DNA of 64,000 nucleotides from Bin87 sp965217175 (GTDB lineage Bacteria > Chloroflexota > Dehalococcoidia > Lucifugimonadales > UBA3495): positions 3,038,001 through 3,102,000 of the forward strand of contig OZ244251.1 in the NCBI GenBank assembly GCA_965217175.1. Direction: 5' to 3'. A program made the position numbers and the translations under genes. The notes below the pieces were generated by a model. It was not told where the DNA came from. It ran no database searches and was given only the letters and a program-made list of their open reading frames with translations. This document shows, in pieces, positions 55,544 through 64,000 of the stretch; the first letter of the stretch is position 1, and the number at the start of each line of letters is the position of its first letter.

Positions 55544-56836
55544 CTAGGGCAGTTCGAATCTTCCCGTAGATTTGATCTCGCCCTCCGAGACCGTCCATAT
55601 CTCGATGGATCCGACCACGTCTCCGTTCTCGTCGAAGTCCACCGATCCAGCCGCACCTTCATAGTTGACGTCCGTTCCGGCGGCCACCAGCTCGAGCGCC
55701 CGCTGGATTCCCTCCGGCCCGGGCCCCACGATCTCCCCGGGAGGATTGGCCACGGCACGTAGCGCGTTGCGAATAGCGTTGGTATCAGTGGTGGTCCCGG
55801 CCCTGGCTGCCGCCAGCGCAATCAGGACGACTGCGTCATACGCCTCGGCGCTGAACGGGTGCTCTACTTCCTTTCCTTCATAGGTTGCCGAGTACGAGCT
55901 GAGGAAAGCCTGCAGAGCAGGGCTGTCCGGCGAACCCTGGGCCGTTCCCAACGTTCCATCCAGGGCGTCCCAGCCCACCACCTCAACCATCTCCGGCGAC
56001 TTGGTGGCGTCTACAAACAGGAACGTATCGGCGTACCCGCCTTCCAGCGATTCCCGTAAATATACCTCGGCCTGTCCCGGGTAACTGATGGTGATCAAAA
56101 CGTCAGGGTCTCCCTCGGTGGCTCGCTCCAGCTCCGAAGTGAATGTGGGCTGGCTGTCTTCGTGCGGCACTTTGCCCGTAACCGTCCCGCCCAGCCCGGT
56201 GAACGTCTCCTCAAACTGGTCGGCAAGTCCCGCCCCGTATGCGTTGTTGATGAACATGATGCCGGCAGTTGTATAACCTTGCTCCTCCGCCAGCCGTGCC
56301 AGCACCACACCCTGCGCGGCGTCGGATACCGCGGTGCGGAACAGAAAGTCGTTGTCTTCCAGCACCGTGATGGCTGGCGACGTGGACGCGCCGGTAATCT
56401 GCAGGATCTGTTTCGGCACGGTCACCGACTCGGCCACCGCAAGGGTTACCCCGCTGGCCAAAGCGCCCACGATCGCCACGGCGTTGTCGATATCGATGGC
56501 AGCGCGAGCCGCGTCAGCTCCCTGAACCGGATTTACCGCCGTGTCCTTGTGAACCAGTTGCACTTCCCCACCGCTTACGCCACCGGCGTCATTGATATGC
56601 TTCGCGGCCAGGTCTGTTGCGTTCCGGTGCGTGTCCCCAAAGTAGGAGAGAGAACCGGTGAATGAATTGAGGTGGCCGATCACCAGCGGACTCAATGGCT
56701 CACCCTCACCGGCAGTAGTTTCCGTAGCGGCCGGCGCCGCGGCGTTATCCTGGCATGATATCGTTGCGGCGACCGCCATCAACAATACCGCGACCAGCGC
56801 TGGGGTCATGAACCCGGACTTCAGGTTTTTGAACAT
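55544..56836 (-). CDS. ABC-type branched-chain amino acid (LivK-like) binding lipoprotein
   Basis: The 430-residue protein has a lipoprotein signal (LLMAVAATISC) and a Gly/Glu spacer. The type I periplasmic-binding fold follows: PLVIGHLNSFTGSLSYFGDTHR, NDAGGVSGGEVQLVHKDTAV, GALASGVTLAVAESV and AYDAVVLIALAAARAG. It should capture a small polar ligand for an ABC importer whose other subunits are not in the window. ATG 56836 is preceded by AGGAGGAAAGG. Its TAG stop lies in the CTAG target of IS5 copy B. Confidence 0.88.
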   Translation of the reverse strand: MFKNLKSGFMTPALVAVLLMAVAATISCQDNAAAPAATETTAGEGEPLSPLVIGHLNSFTGSLSYFGDTHRNATDLAAKHINDAGGVSGGEVQLVHKDTAVNPVQGADAARAAIDIDNAVAIVGALASGVTLAVAESVTVPKQILQITGASTSPAITVLEDNDFLFRTAVSDAAQGVVLARLAEEQGYTTAGIMFINNAYGAGLADQFEETFTGLGGTVTGKVPHEDSQPTFTSELERATEGDPDVLITISYPGQAEVYLRESLEGGYADTFLFVDATKSPEMVEVVGWDALDGTLGTAQGSPDSPALQAFLSSYSATYEGKEVEHPFSAEAYDAVVLIALAAARAGTTTDTNAIRNALRAVANPPGEIVGPGPEGIQRALELVAAGTDVNYEGAAGSVDFDENGDVVGSIEIWTVSEGEIKSTGRFELP

Positions 56837-57130
56837 CCTTTCCTCCTGCACATCCCGTCGATTCATTTGGTGAATCCCGTTTCGATGCTAGATTGCCGTC
56901 ATTATATAAACACGGGTGTGAACGCACAAAGCGATATCCGAACGTGAACGGCCACATTTCTAATGTCCACCCTGACAGATAATCCCGCTTATCCCCAGCT
57001 TATCAACGGACGCACACCCTGAGGCTCCCCAACCGTCCGGCTGTGGACAGTGGCCGATCGCCCCTGATACGATGGGCCGCGATTCAGCCCCCGCCAACCC
57101 GCCTGCGCTCCCAACAGGAAATAACTTGCT

Positions 57131-57829
57131 ATGGCTACCCAACCCGATCCCGACCCACGCCCGGAAACCGCCGACGCCCGTGTCAGCATGCGGATCGAGC
57201 AGGTGCTCGTTGGCCCGCCGCACGAAGGCGATGTGGGAGAGGGGCTGGTGTTGCGTACCACCAGGGGCGACATCCCAGCGATTAAGCACGCCGCCCCCGA
57301 TTCCACCAAGGCGGTAATCTGGGTCTGCGGAGCCCGGGGCGGCTTCGGCGGTCCCGCCAGCGGATTGTACGCAGAACTCGCTGCTGAACTCACCACCCAG
57401 GGCATCACGTCACTTCGCATGGACTACCGGTACCCCAACAACATCCAGGAGTGCGCTCTCGATCTGCTGGCCGGAGCCAATTTTCTCCGTACCACCGGAC
57501 ACGGGCCCGTCATAGTTGTCGGCCATTCCTTCGGCGGAGCGGCGGTCATAGCCGGCGCCACCATCAGCGACCACATCGCCGGCGTCGTGTCCCTGTCCCC
57601 CCAAACCTACGGAGCCCAGAGCGCGGCATTCTTGTCACCGACCCCCCTGTTGGTGGTGCACGGAAAGGCCGACACCAGGCTCCCGTTTTCCTGCGCCGTG
57701 GCGATTCACGATTGGGCCAAAGAGCCCAAAGAACTGGTCCTTTACGAAGGCGCCGAACACCGCCTCGATGAGTGTCGGGTCGAACTCGGAAACCTCTTGC
57801 GGGAGTGGATCCCGGCCCATCTCGCCTAG
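57131..57829 (+). CDS. Alpha/beta-hydrolase fold protein
   Basis: The 232-residue protein has the nucleophile elbow VVGHSFGGAAV, catalytic Asp in GKADTRLP and His in GAEHRLDE. It belongs with small dienelactone-hydrolase-like or dipeptidyl-peptidase-like hydrolases. No signal peptide. It starts a co-directional run with the TIM-barrel gene 27 bp downstream. Confidence 0.83.
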   Translation: MATQPDPDPRPETADARVSMRIEQVLVGPPHEGDVGEGLVLRTTRGDIPAIKHAAPDSTKAVIWVCGARGGFGGPASGLYAELAAELTTQGITSLRMDYRYPNNIQECALDLLAGANFLRTTGHGPVIVVGHSFGGAAVIAGATISDHIAGVVSLSPQTYGAQSAAFLSPTPLLVVHGKADTRLPFSCAVAIHDWAKEPKELVLYEGAEHRLDECRVELGNLLREWIPAHLA

Positions 57830-57856
57830 CACACCCTAACGGTCAGGACAGTCCCC

Positions 57857-58663
57857 ATGAACTTCGTCCAACGGATCGGCTACGACGCCGGCGCAACCAA
57901 TCTCGAAGACGCTTTGGCCACCGCGGCTGAACACGATATCCACTACCTCGATTTCTCCGCCGATACCGGCCCCAATCGGGCGGACAATTGGCCCGACGAG
58001 CGAATCCGCGCCGTCCGCACCCTGATGGACCGCCACGAGATCATCGTCACCGTGCACACCGCTTCGTCGGTCAACGTCGCCGAATACGCTCCCCACGTCG
58101 ACGATGCCGTGGACGCCTACCTGCGTGGCAACATAGACCTGGCTCGCCGACTCACGGCTCATGGCGTCGTCATTCATGGCGGCATGCACTTCAGCTCCGC
58201 CATAGACGCCCGTATGGACGCCGCCCGTCAGCGTTTGTTGCGGGCCACCGACCATGCCGAATCATCTGGAGTTTCCCTTTTCTTCGAGAATCTCAACCGG
58301 GAACCCGATAACGCCGAGGTGCATTACCTGGGCCACGACGTGGCTGAGTGCCGCTATTTCTTCGACGCTATCGGATCCCCAAATTTTGGTTGGGCTTTCA
58401 CCGTCAACCACGCGAATCTGGTCCCAGACGGCGTCAACGGCTTCATCGATGCCTTTGGTGTAGACAGAATCGGCGAGGTGCGGTTGGCCGACAACACCGG
58501 TGAAGTGGAAATTCACCTCCCTCCCGGGCAGGGCAACATCGATTTCGCCGCCATGTTTCGCCGCGTGGAAGGTTTGGGGTATACCGGTTTCTACACCATG
58601 GCGTTCGGATCTCTGGAAGACAAGCTGGCTGCCCGTAACCTATTCGCCAGCTATGATCTGTAG
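57857..58663 (+). CDS. Xylose-isomerase-like TIM-barrel protein (AP endonuclease 2 superfamily)
   Basis: The 268-residue protein has the order typical of the fold: HYLDFSADTG, ARRLTAHGVVIHGGMHF, SLFFENLNREPD with a metal-type Glu, GWAFTVNHANL and VRLADNTGEVEIHLPPGQG. Members isomerise or epimerise sugars or keto acids. The substrate is unknown. Confidence 0.8.
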   Translation: MNFVQRIGYDAGATNLEDALATAAEHDIHYLDFSADTGPNRADNWPDERIRAVRTLMDRHEIIVTVHTASSVNVAEYAPHVDDAVDAYLRGNIDLARRLTAHGVVIHGGMHFSSAIDARMDAARQRLLRATDHAESSGVSLFFENLNREPDNAEVHYLGHDVAECRYFFDAIGSPNFGWAFTVNHANLVPDGVNGFIDAFGVDRIGEVRLADNTGEVEIHLPPGQGNIDFAAMFRRVEGLGYTGFYTMAFGSLEDKLAARNLFASYDL

Positions 58664-58737
58664 GATTAGTTAACAGGTTTTTGCTGGGCAGGTTTTTACT
58701 AGGTAGCCGCCGAGTCGGTCCCGGTTAGCAGGTTTCT

Positions 58738-59859
58738 ATGGCTGTAGGCCCATCAGACGTAGTAATCATCGGCGGGGGAATCATTGGGTGCGCCACTGCA
58801 TTGGAACTGGCGCAGCGCGGGTTGCGTCCTCTGATCGTGGAGCGAGATTCTGTCGGTAGCCATGCTTCCGGATTCGCGTTTGGCGAATTATTGCCGTGGT
58901 GGGGTCGCGGTATCCCCGGCCCTATATTCGAGTTTGGCCGTCGTTGCCTGAACGTCCACACCGAACTCCAGCCTGCGCTTCAAGATTTAACCGGAATCGA
59001 TACTGGATTTCGCCTGGCGGATGCGATATCGGTGGCTCTGACTGACGAAGATCATTCCATTCTCGGACGCCGCCACGACTGGCTCGCCGGTCAGGGCGCC
59101 GAAGTGGAGTGGTTGGATGGCCCCGCCCTCCGTTCCATTGAACCCCGCCTGGCTCCAGACATAGAGGCCGGTTTGCATGTGGCATCAGTCGGCGTTCTCG
59201 ATGCCTACCGGTACCTTCTGGCCACGGCCCAGGCTGCCGAACGCCACGGAGCGATGGTCCGCCACGGAACCGTCACCGGCATCCAGTTCGTCGGAACCGA
59301 CGCCGTGTCGGTATCGGTGGGCGCAGATTCGATCCCATGCGGGGCAGTGGTCATCGCGGCAGGTCCCTGGAGCGCTGATGCGTCGGCGTGGCTTGGCGTT
59401 GATGTTCCGGTCCAGCCGCTCAAGGGACAGATAGTGCGCCTGGAAACGACCGGCCCGGAATTCAGGACCTTCGTCGGATGGCGCGATTATTACTCAATCA
59501 CCAAATCCGACGGACTGCTGTGGGCCGGCAGCACCGAGGAACACGTCGGGTTCAGCGACACCCCAACCACCGCTGGCCGTGATGACATACTGATCAACCT
59601 CAGCCGCGTCGTGCCATCCCTGGCCGATGCCGGCATCGAAGGACACACTGCCTGTCTGCGTCCCCTTGCCGCCGACGGAATCCCCATCGTCGGCCGGGCC
59701 GCGAACCGCAATAACGTTTACCTCGCCACCGGCACCGGTCGCAGCGGCCTGCTGCTGGCGCCGGGCATCGCGCAGTCCATCGCCGACCTCATCGCCACCG
59801 GATCAACCGATTGGGACATCCAACCATACTCACCGTCCCGTTTTGGTGCAATCGCCTGA
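58738..59859 (+). CDS. FAD-dependent amine/amino-acid oxidoreductase (DAO family)
   Basis: The 373-residue protein has the dinucleotide motif DVVIIGGGIIGCATALELAQRG, a following RDSVGSHASGFAFGE and the DAO-family C-terminal segment YLATGTGRSGLLLAPGIAQ. Relatives oxidise glycine, sarcosine or D-amino acids. It ends next to the convergent PanE-like gene with no gap. Confidence 0.85.
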   Translation: MAVGPSDVVIIGGGIIGCATALELAQRGLRPLIVERDSVGSHASGFAFGELLPWWGRGIPGPIFEFGRRCLNVHTELQPALQDLTGIDTGFRLADAISVALTDEDHSILGRRHDWLAGQGAEVEWLDGPALRSIEPRLAPDIEAGLHVASVGVLDAYRYLLATAQAAERHGAMVRHGTVTGIQFVGTDAVSVSVGADSIPCGAVVIAAGPWSADASAWLGVDVPVQPLKGQIVRLETTGPEFRTFVGWRDYYSITKSDGLLWAGSTEEHVGFSDTPTTAGRDDILINLSRVVPSLADAGIEGHTACLRPLAADGIPIVGRAANRNNVYLATGTGRSGLLLAPGIAQSIADLIATGSTDWDIQPYSPSRFGAIA

Positions 59860-60786
59860 TTATTGCGACCCAGCCACAAAGGGTTTCAGGGCAGCGTAAA
59901 TCACATCGTTTATCGGTGTCGGCGAACCCGCCCGCTCGCCGGCACGCACCACTGCGCCGTTCAACGCCTCCAGTTCCAGAGGCCGCCCGGCCACCAGATC
60001 CGCGTGCATCGAAGCCCGCATCGCCCCTCTGGATGACTCCATGTATTCCAGGGTGCTGGCAACAATGTCTGACGCCAGATCAACCCCTGACGCCCGACCG
60101 GTGTCCTCGATCTCGCGCATACAGCCCTCGACAATCCTGCGCCATTCCGGGCGGGGCAGCAGCTCCTCCAGAAACTCCCGGGCCAGTGACGTTATTCCCG
60201 CCATCGTCGCAATGAAAAGAAACTTGCTCCACAGGGTCACGTCGATGTTATCAGACGCTTCAGCCGGGACACCCGCGTCCCTGAACGCCGCGCAAATCGC
60301 AGCGGCCCGCCGTCCGTGACCAGGGTCGGAATCCCGCATCCCGCCGGTAACGATTCGCACCACCGCGCCCGCCTGACGCACCGTGCCGGGCCCCAGCCGG
60401 CTGGCCTCGATGTAGGCCGCACCAGGCAGCACTATTGCATCGGGAAATCGCTCGGCCACCGGCAGGTACGAGTCGATCCCGTTTTGCAGCGACAGCACCT
60501 CGGTTTCATTTCCTATCATCGGGGCCATCGCCGGTACCGAGTCCACGTTGTGATAGGTTTTGGTGGTGAGCAGCACCAGATCCACCGTTCCCACCTCCGC
60601 CGGGTTTTGAGTCGCGCCGCACCGCACCGAGAAATCCCCGGCTTCTGTCCGCATTTGCAGCCCGTCCCGCAAAATCGCCTGCAGATGCTCGCCGCGGGCG
60701 ATCAGCGTAACGTCATGTCCGGCCCGGGCCAGCATCCCTCCGAAGTAACCCCCGATCGCACCGGCCCCCATCACTGCGACTTTCAT
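59860..60786 (-). CDS. 2-dehydropantoate 2-reductase (ketopantoate reductase) family
   Basis: The 308-residue protein begins MKVAVMGAGAIGGYFGGMLA, the NADPH-binding loop of PanE. VDLVLLTTKTYHNVDSV and SLQNGID follow, and the active-site Lys is in DVTLWSKFLFIATMAGIT. It may make pantoate for coenzyme A, but several PanE paralogues act on other keto acids. ATG 60786 with AAGGAG upstream is chosen; the longer frame upstream shows no family sequence. Confidence 0.85.
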   Translation of the reverse strand: MKVAVMGAGAIGGYFGGMLARAGHDVTLIARGEHLQAILRDGLQMRTEAGDFSVRCGATQNPAEVGTVDLVLLTTKTYHNVDSVPAMAPMIGNETEVLSLQNGIDSYLPVAERFPDAIVLPGAAYIEASRLGPGTVRQAGAVVRIVTGGMRDSDPGHGRRAAAICAAFRDAGVPAEASDNIDVTLWSKFLFIATMAGITSLAREFLEELLPRPEWRRIVEGCMREIEDTGRASGVDLASDIVASTLEYMESSRGAMRASMHADLVAGRPLELEALNGAVVRAGERAGSPTPINDVIYAALKPFVAGSQ

Positions 60787-60988
60787 CCCGGTATGCTCCT
60801 TCGGCGTCCGCCCGCTCGGTCGAAAATATTGTGGCCGAACAATAACCCATCCGGCCAAATCTGGGCAACGATTTTTCCGTCGTCCCGCCCCCGTCCCCGC
60901 GCATCCTGGGCCTGTCGAAGGGGGTCCCACGCTTGCGCCCCACACATTCTGTCGTTATCCTTACACGGCAACGCAGGTAAAAACCTAG

Positions 60989-61136
60989 GAGCCTGTCCGA
61001 GAAACAATGTTCTAAACGATAATCGTCTTTAACAGGGTTAATCATTTCGAATAAATCCGTACTAGAGCCAATCATGCGAGAGATACACCAATTAGTGACG
61101 CTTTTAGTCTCTCGGCGCTAATTCTCGGACAGGCTC
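60989..61136. mobile_element. 148-bp MITE with CTAG target sites
   Basis: The 19-bp perfect inverted repeat 60985-61003 and 61122-61140 reads CTAG followed by GAGCCTGTCCGAGAA. Taking CTAG as target duplication leaves a 148-bp element with 15-bp inverted repeats and no coding capacity. The ends differ from those of the IS5 copies here, so its parent transposase is not in the window. It lies between the PanE-like and DUF35 genes. Confidence 0.75.
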
Positions 61137-61166
61137 CTAGGGCAATATCATCGGGAGAAAAACCAA

Positions 61167-61607
61167 ATGACCCAATCCGCGCCCCCCATCACCCCACCGG
61201 CTCCCCAGCCTGAGTCCGACTTCTATTGGGAAAAATGTAAAGCCGGCGAACTATGGCTCCGGCGATGCACTGCGTGCGACCGGGCGTACTTTTATCCCCG
61301 CGACATTTGCCCGTTCCCGGAATGCTTCTCTCGGGACACCGAATGGATCCAGAGCAGTGGTCGCGGTATTTTGCACACCTTCGCCATCGTGCACCGCGCC
61401 CCGACTCCGGCGTTTCGCAGCAAAGTACCGTTTATCACCGCAGTAGTGGAACTGGAGGAAGGGGCTCGGATACCCACCAATCTGGTCGGCATAGAGTTCG
61501 CCGAGGATGAAATCCGACCCGAATCCATCCAGTGCGGAATGGCGGTGGAAGTGGTTTTCGAGGAACTCGACGAAAACATCAGCCTGCCCATGTTCCGCCC
61601 TGCGTAA
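61167..61607 (+). CDS. Zn-ribbon/OB-fold (DUF35) protein
   Basis: The 146-residue protein has the rubredoxin-like Zn ribbon (LRRCTACDRAYFYPRDICPFPEC) and an OB fold (GRGILHTFAIVHRA...GMAVEVVFEEL). DUF35 proteins usually pair with thiolases or acyl-CoA enzymes. No thiolase is next to it here; it precedes the CMD-like gene. Confidence 0.85.
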   Translation: MTQSAPPITPPAPQPESDFYWEKCKAGELWLRRCTACDRAYFYPRDICPFPECFSRDTEWIQSSGRGILHTFAIVHRAPTPAFRSKVPFITAVVELEEGARIPTNLVGIEFAEDEIRPESIQCGMAVEVVFEELDENISLPMFRPA

Positions 61608-61766
61608 TCCCTGCATCGCATTTCAGAAGTACGATGCCCCTTTCCGCCCCCGCGGAAGGGGGTATTTTGCTGGCGCCTGGACGGGTTCCGTACTATACTG
61701 CGCCCGATGCGACATGAACGTTATGTCGACACATGCCCTTAACCACCACCATCTTTAGGAGCAATC

Positions 61767-62087
61767 ATGACCCAGCCAGCCGCCCGTACCGTAATGCAGG
61801 AAGTCTCCCCCAAATTGGCCGAACTGTCAGCAGACGTGTTGTTCGGTGACGTTTGGGAACGCCCCGAATTGTCCAAGCGTGACCGCAGTCTGATCACCGT
61901 CGCGACCCTCACTGCGCTTTACCGCACCGACCAGTTGCGCGGACACATCGGGCGTGCGTTGGACAACGGCGTCACCCGTTCGGAAATATCAGAGGTCATT
62001 ACCCACCAGGCTTTTTACGCCGGCTGGCCTGTGGCCGCCAACGCCGCCCGAATCGCCAAAGAAGTATTCGAAGAACGCGGCGTCTAA
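61767..62087 (+). CDS. Carboxymuconolactone decarboxylase (CMD) family protein
   Basis: The 106-residue helical protein has RPELSKRDRSLITVATLTAL, LRGHIGRALDNGVTRSEISE and HQAFYAGWPVAANA, the gamma-carboxymuconolactone decarboxylase core. It lacks the Cys pair of AhpD, so it is not a thiol peroxidase. ATG 61767 has AGGAGC upstream. Confidence 0.87.
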   Translation: MTQPAARTVMQEVSPKLAELSADVLFGDVWERPELSKRDRSLITVATLTALYRTDQLRGHIGRALDNGVTRSEISEVITHQAFYAGWPVAANAARIAKEVFEERGV

Positions 62088-62162
62088 CGTCCCATACCCC
62101 GGCACACACCGACGCGACCCGGACGCTTGCCGCTCCGGTTATATCAATCAGGAGGCAACCCG

Positions 62163-63833
62163 ATGCCACGAATGACGGGGGCTCGTTTCCTCGCCGAAAC
62201 CCTGCGGGATTACGGCGTTACCCATGTTTTCTTTGTCCCGGCCATCATCCGCAGAGCCCTGATGGAAATGGAAGACGTTGGAATTAAGCGCATCATCAGC
62301 CACGGGGAGAAATCCGCGGCCTATATGGCCGACGCCTATGCCCGAGTTACCGGCAAGCCGGGACTCTGTTTCGCCCAGTCGGTTGGCGCCGCCAACCTGG
62401 CCGCTGGTCTGCAGGACGCATACCTCGGCGTGTCTCCCGTCATTGCCATTACCGGCCACCGTCCTCCGATGCACCGGCATCGCAACTCCTACCAGGAAAT
62501 CGAACACTCCAGCCCGTTTGCCTCGGTTACCAAATACAGCGCTGAAGTCGAATCCGTCGAACAGCTCCCCCATTTGCTCCGTCAGGCTTTCCGCGAGGCC
62601 ACCAGCGGCCAGACCTTGCCAGTCCATCTCGATTTCTCCGGAATTTCCGGCGACGTCATTACCGACGGAGAGTTTGATACGGATGTCATCGTCGAAGAAT
62701 CATTCACGGCTCGGCCGGCGTTTCGCCCCGAACCGGAACCCGAACGTGTTCGGGAGGCAGCCCGCATCCTTTCTCAGGCAGAACGTCCGGTCATCGTTGC
62801 CGGCGGTGGTGTAACCGCTTCGGGTGCCCAGGCCGGGGTCGTCCGGCTGGCCGAAATGCTCAATATCCCGGTCGCCACCGCGCTGAACGCCAAGGGCTGC
62901 ATCCCCGAAAACCATCCCCTGTCGGTCGGTGTGGTGGGCAGCTACTCCCGGTGGTCGGCTAACCGGGTCGTGTCCGAAGCCGATCTGGTGTTGTTCATCG
63001 GCAGCCATACCGGCAGCCAGGTTACGCTTGACTGGCGGGTCCCGGCCGTCGGTACGCCGGTGGTCCAAATCGATATCGACGCCACGGAGCTGGGACGTTC
63101 GTACCCTGGGACGTACGGATTGATGGGCGATGCCCAACGCACGCTACAACGCCTCATCGACGTCCTCGAACCCAGCGGCGGCAACGCCGGCTGGGTGGCC
63201 CAGGCTCAGGAACACGTCCAGAACTGGAGGCAGGAGAACGAGCCTCTGTTGACCTCCAATGATGTTCCCATCCGTCCGGAACGGCTGTGCCAGGAGCTAA
63301 CCGACTTCCTCCCGTCTGACGCCGTTTTGCTAGCCGACACCGGCCACGCCGGCATCTGGACCGGCAGCATGGTCGAACTAAACCGCCCGGGTCAGTCCTA
63401 CCTCAGGGCCGCCGGGTCGTTGGGTTGGGGCCTGCCGGCCGCTCTCGGAGCCAAGTGTGGCGCGCCCGACCGTCCGGTCGTTTGTTGGACCGGCGACGGT
63501 GGAATGTGGTACCACATCGGCGAACTGGAAACTGCGGTTCGTTACGGCATCAACGCTGTTATCGTGGTGCACAACAACGGCGGTCTGAATCAGGACCGTC
63601 GTGGCGACGAGGCGGCCTACGTCGGGCGCGAGGGCAATCCCGACGAGTTATGGCGCTTCACCGACACCAACTTCGCCCAGATCGCCGAGTCCATGGGAGC
63701 GCTGGGAATCCGAGTTACCGATCCGAACCAGATCAACTCCGCTCTGGACCAGGCGGTAAGCGCCAATCGCCCGGCGGTGGTCGACATCGTCAGCGACGGC
63801 GACGTGGCCGCAGAACCTCCGTGGGGGCCTTAA
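62163..63833 (+). CDS. Thiamine-pyrophosphate enzyme (acetolactate-synthase-like)
   Basis: The 556-residue protein has the three ThDP-enzyme domains. The N-terminal Pyr domain (GARFLAETLRDYGVTHVFFV) has the cofactor-activating Glu at SHGEKSAAYMADAYAR. The central domain carries PVIVAGGGVTASGAQ. The PP domain has GDGGMWYHIGELETAVRYG and VHNNGGLNQ for Mg-ThDP binding. It decarboxylates a 2-keto acid or joins two; no ilvN or FAD-specific evidence points to valine synthesis. ATG 62163 follows AGGAGGCAACCCG. Confidence 0.88.
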   Translation: MPRMTGARFLAETLRDYGVTHVFFVPAIIRRALMEMEDVGIKRIISHGEKSAAYMADAYARVTGKPGLCFAQSVGAANLAAGLQDAYLGVSPVIAITGHRPPMHRHRNSYQEIEHSSPFASVTKYSAEVESVEQLPHLLRQAFREATSGQTLPVHLDFSGISGDVITDGEFDTDVIVEESFTARPAFRPEPEPERVREAARILSQAERPVIVAGGGVTASGAQAGVVRLAEMLNIPVATALNAKGCIPENHPLSVGVVGSYSRWSANRVVSEADLVLFIGSHTGSQVTLDWRVPAVGTPVVQIDIDATELGRSYPGTYGLMGDAQRTLQRLIDVLEPSGGNAGWVAQAQEHVQNWRQENEPLLTSNDVPIRPERLCQELTDFLPSDAVLLADTGHAGIWTGSMVELNRPGQSYLRAAGSLGWGLPAALGAKCGAPDRPVVCWTGDGGMWYHIGELETAVRYGINAVIVVHNNGGLNQDRRGDEAAYVGREGNPDELWRFTDTNFAQIAESMGALGIRVTDPNQINSALDQAVSANRPAVVDIVSDGDVAAEPPWGP

Positions 63834-63856
63834 AGCCTCCACGAACCTTCGCCGAA

Positions 63857-64000
63857 TCAGGCCGCCCGTTCCAGAAACTCACGGGCGGCCTCATAGTTTC
63901 GTGCGCCGCCCCTGCGGATCGGAGGAACCAGGTAGCAGTCCCGCGCCCCGCCATCCCGCAGAGCCTCCCAGTTCCCCAGCGCAATTTCCACTCCGGAACG
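63857..64000 (-). CDS. C-terminal end of an unidentified gene (partial)
   Basis: The frame is open from the window edge to TGA 63857-63859, 47 codons. It ends CYLVPPIRRGGARNYEAARE, then FLERAA. The end resembles the closing part of some TIM-barrel reductases, such as the methylenetetrahydrofolate-reductase group, but too little is visible to name it. Confidence 0.5.
   Translation of the reverse strand, partial: RSGVEIALGNWEALRDGGARDCYLVPPIRRGGARNYEAAREFLERAA
63860..63890. terminator. 10-bp hairpin at the convergent gene ends
   Basis: GGCCGCCCGT (63860-63869) pairs with ACGGGCGGCC (63881-63890). It lies 27 bp after the TPP-enzyme stop, inside the last codons of the opposite gene. A terminator for the + strand gene is plausible, though no T-run follows. 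Confidence 0.4.

Noticed and set aside
1..64000. tRNA, rRNA and CRISPR arrays
   Set aside because: I looked for T-loop type GGTTCGAAT sequences and regular direct repeats on both strands and saw none that folds into a tRNA or forms an array.

Overview
The window is a GC-rich bacterial chromosome segment. Its gene content points to a Chloroflexota lineage of the Dehalococcoidia/SAR202 type: several flavin-dependent luciferase-like oxidoreductases, an SDR, amidase, FAH-family, TPP-enzyme and DUF35 genes, and lipoproteins with Pro/Thr-rich linkers. This placement is inferred from gene content, not from a marker gene.

Layout. 0-14.7 kb: end of a probable purL; a NYN-LOTUS protein; a small membrane/extracellular pair whose second gene has an in-frame TAG; SDR; FKBP isomerase; luciferase-like oxidoreductase; cupin; lipoprotein serine protease; enoyl-CoA hydratase; amidase; AcoX/NAD-kinase-like protein; TSUP exporter; Na/Pi symporter. 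14.9-30 kb: trxB, a sugar epimerase, a LON-domain protein, a BtuF-like binding protein, a CPA2 antiporter, an OsmC protein, the ispD/ispF/cysS group, a GlcD-like oxidase, an ornithine-cyclodeaminase homologue and a 2-hydroxyacid dehydrogenase. 30-36.6 kb: a secreted subtilase lipoprotein split by a fresh IS4-family insertion, a second lipoprotein, and a gene-poor stretch with an istA remnant. 36.6-42.4 kb: luciferase-like oxidoreductase plus binding protein, an arylsulfotransferase-like propeller, a GlcG-like protein, and decayed FitAB-type toxin-antitoxin and hsdR remnants. 42.5-55.5 kb: an IS-rich island with two decayed integrase-core elements, two 871-bp IS5-family copies in inverted orientation and two IS630-like copies. 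They surround an adenylation-carrier-reductase enzyme, a methyltransferase and a PfkB-type kinase. 55.5-64 kb: a Leu/Ile/Val-type binding lipoprotein, then hydrolase, TIM-barrel, FAD oxidase, ketopantoate-reductase, DUF35, CMD and TPP-enzyme genes, and a 148-bp MITE.

Most notable observation. Two genes, a BtuF-like cobalamin-type binding protein (18195-19133) and an OsmC-family peroxidase-like protein (21611-22057), each carry an in-frame TGA exactly where a family cysteine is expected. In both, a stem-loop with the geometry of a bacterial SECIS element follows at the right distance. I interpret both as selenoproteins, giving a CxxSec motif in the first and a Cys53/Sec120 pair in the second. 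No sel genes lie in the window.

The other in-frame lesions (TAG in the membrane protein, frameshifts in the FAH gene and the PIN toxin, stops in transposases) lack such structures. They look like ordinary mutations or sequence errors.
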